From Hydractinia symbiolongicarpus (taxonomy: Eukaryota > Cnidaria > Hydrozoa > Anthoathecata > Hydractiniidae): 64,000 nt of DNA. Position 1 is the first letter of the stretch; the number at the start of each line of letters is the position of its first letter. The notes under the pieces are model-generated. The model worked only from the letters and a program-made list of their open reading frames with translations. It was not told where the DNA came from and did not search any database. The translations under genes were made by a program, and so were the position numbers. This document shows, piece by piece, positions 63,119-64,000 of the stretch. The stretch lies in NCBI RefSeq assembly GCF_029227915.1, contig NC_079885.1, positions 28,957,001-29,021,000 of the forward strand, read 5' to 3'.

Positions 63119-64000
63119 GCACGCGCTGAATAAATTGGAACAGTTCAAAATACTACATTTAAATGACTTTCTAACGGTATCAGTCCGTTTGAGTTACAAC
63201 GGTGGCGTCACATATTCTTACCAACATGTATTAAGTGATATTTTTCTAATAATACTAGGTTGCATCGCTTTTAAAAGTGAAACGATTGATTGTGGGACTT
63301 AATTGAACTGATTTTGTACTGTGACTTTATAAATGTGATAAGTGAGACAATTGGACCCAAGAAATAACATTCTTCCTAATTTGACATGATTGCTGGAATT
63401 TACCGATTTCACTGGGCGCTGTTGTAGCGCTTTATATAAAAGTTTAGATAAATAAGTCATTTTGTACTGTGGGACCAAACCTAGCCGTGAGGGCGCGTCT
63501 AAGAAATAGAAACATTTTTAAAAACTACATTTCATTGACTTTCTAACGGTGTCAATCCGTTTGAGTTACAACAGTTGCGTCACATGTTCGTACCAACATG
63601 TATTTAGTGATTTGTTTCCGATATTACTAAGTTGTATCGCTTTTAACAGTGAAACGATTGACTGTGGGACTTAATTGAAGTGATTCTGGACTGTCACCTT
63701 ATAAATGTGATAAATAAGCCAATTGAACTCCAAGGAATAACATTCTTCTTAATTTGACATGATTGCCGGAACTCAGCGATTACACTGGGCGCAATGGTAG
63801 CGCTTCACTTAAAAATTTAGATAAAATAAGTCATTTTTTACTGTGGGACCAATCCTAGCCGTTAGCGCGGGCTGAAGAAATAGAGACAGTTTCAAAAACT
63901 ACATTCCATTGACTTTCTAACGGTGTCAATCCGCTTAACTTACAACGGTTGCGTCACGTATTTGTACCAACATGTATTTAGAGATTCTTTTCCGATATTA
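63119..64000 (+). repeat. 2611-bp HOR, second copy (cut by window end)
   Basis: Units 63119, 63491 and 63865 match 60508, 60880 and 61254 at offset 2611, including rare markers GGTGGCGTCAC, ATTCTTACC and TTTGTACCAAC. The HOR would be seven units (7 x 373). It continues beyond the window. Confidence 0.88.

Larger units (their letters stand above)
1..64000 (+). repeat. Satellite DNA array, ~372-bp monomer, head to tail
   Basis: The same unit can be followed from the first base to the last. Its landmarks recur in the same order and orientation: GCGC box, TTCGTACCAACATG, TTGACATGATT, GGTAGCG and CTGTGGGACCAATCCTAGCC. I placed about 177 unit starts, taking the base after CCGTTA as the start. Most units are 370-375 bp. 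Units of 380-411 bp carry extra copies of an 8-bp internal repeat. Truncated units are 190, about 207, 263 and 274 bp. No stretch over 300 bp lacks the repeat. Both array ends lie outside the window. The family is not one I recognise by name. A structural role (centromere or heterochromatin) is inferred from size, homogeneity and HOR structure, not shown by the sequence. Confidence 0.98.

Noticed and set aside
1-64000. Transposon, tRNA, rRNA or bacterial operon content
   Set aside because: No terminal inverted repeats, target-site duplications, tRNA cloverleaf, rRNA segments or long coding frames were seen; every part falls into the satellite monomer.

Overview
The whole 64 kb window is one uninterrupted head-to-tail array of satellite DNA. 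The repeat unit is about 372-374 bp. I count roughly 177 units, including truncated ones, all in the same (+) orientation, with no inversion and no foreign insertion. I see no credible protein-coding gene, tRNA, rRNA, transposon or CRISPR array. The window must be eukaryotic, most likely centromeric or pericentromeric heterochromatin or another satellite block. The sequence is AT-rich but keeps many CpG steps in every unit, which fits a genome without heavy germline CpG methylation, such as many invertebrates. That is inference, and I cannot name the species.

Each unit, taken here to start at the GCGC box, runs in this order: GCGC box (palindrome AGCGCGCGCT); a conserved stretch carrying a TGCGTCAC / TACGTCAC / TGAGTCAC core followed by TTCGTACCAACATG; a T-tract; the octamer ACTGTGGG, either single or tandemly expanded; a TATAAAT motif; a TTGACATGATT box; a dyad GCGCT-GTGGT-AGCGC; an A/T-rich tail; and a second ACTGTGGGA before the next unit.

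The units form higher-order repeats (HORs) at many scales. At the left, 1-7.2 kb holds a five-unit HOR (1833/1825 bp) that returns at 15.5-17.3 kb. The block at 7.2-13.2 kb contains a 1.9 kb five-unit HOR and recurs at 18.9-23.1 kb and 23.1-29.1 kb. A third block (13.2-15.3 kb) recurs at 29.4-32.1 and 41.6-44.4 kb. The block at 36.1-41.0 kb recurs at 47.6-53.8 kb, where a further 1316-bp tandem duplication has been added. The right end, 53.8-64 kb, has shorter HORs: a 747-bp dimer, five copies of a 564-bp full-plus-half unit, a 746-bp dimer and a 2611-bp repeat.

Three things stand out. The octamer is expanded to four or more copies in 20 units, all left of 28 kb, and this creates canonical G-quadruplex motifs. 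Unequal-crossover junctions and short gene-conversion patches can be mapped to tens of bases. Truncated units of 190 and about 207 bp create HOR periods (564, 1127 and 1316 bp) close to whole multiples of 188 bp, a nucleosome-like spacing.
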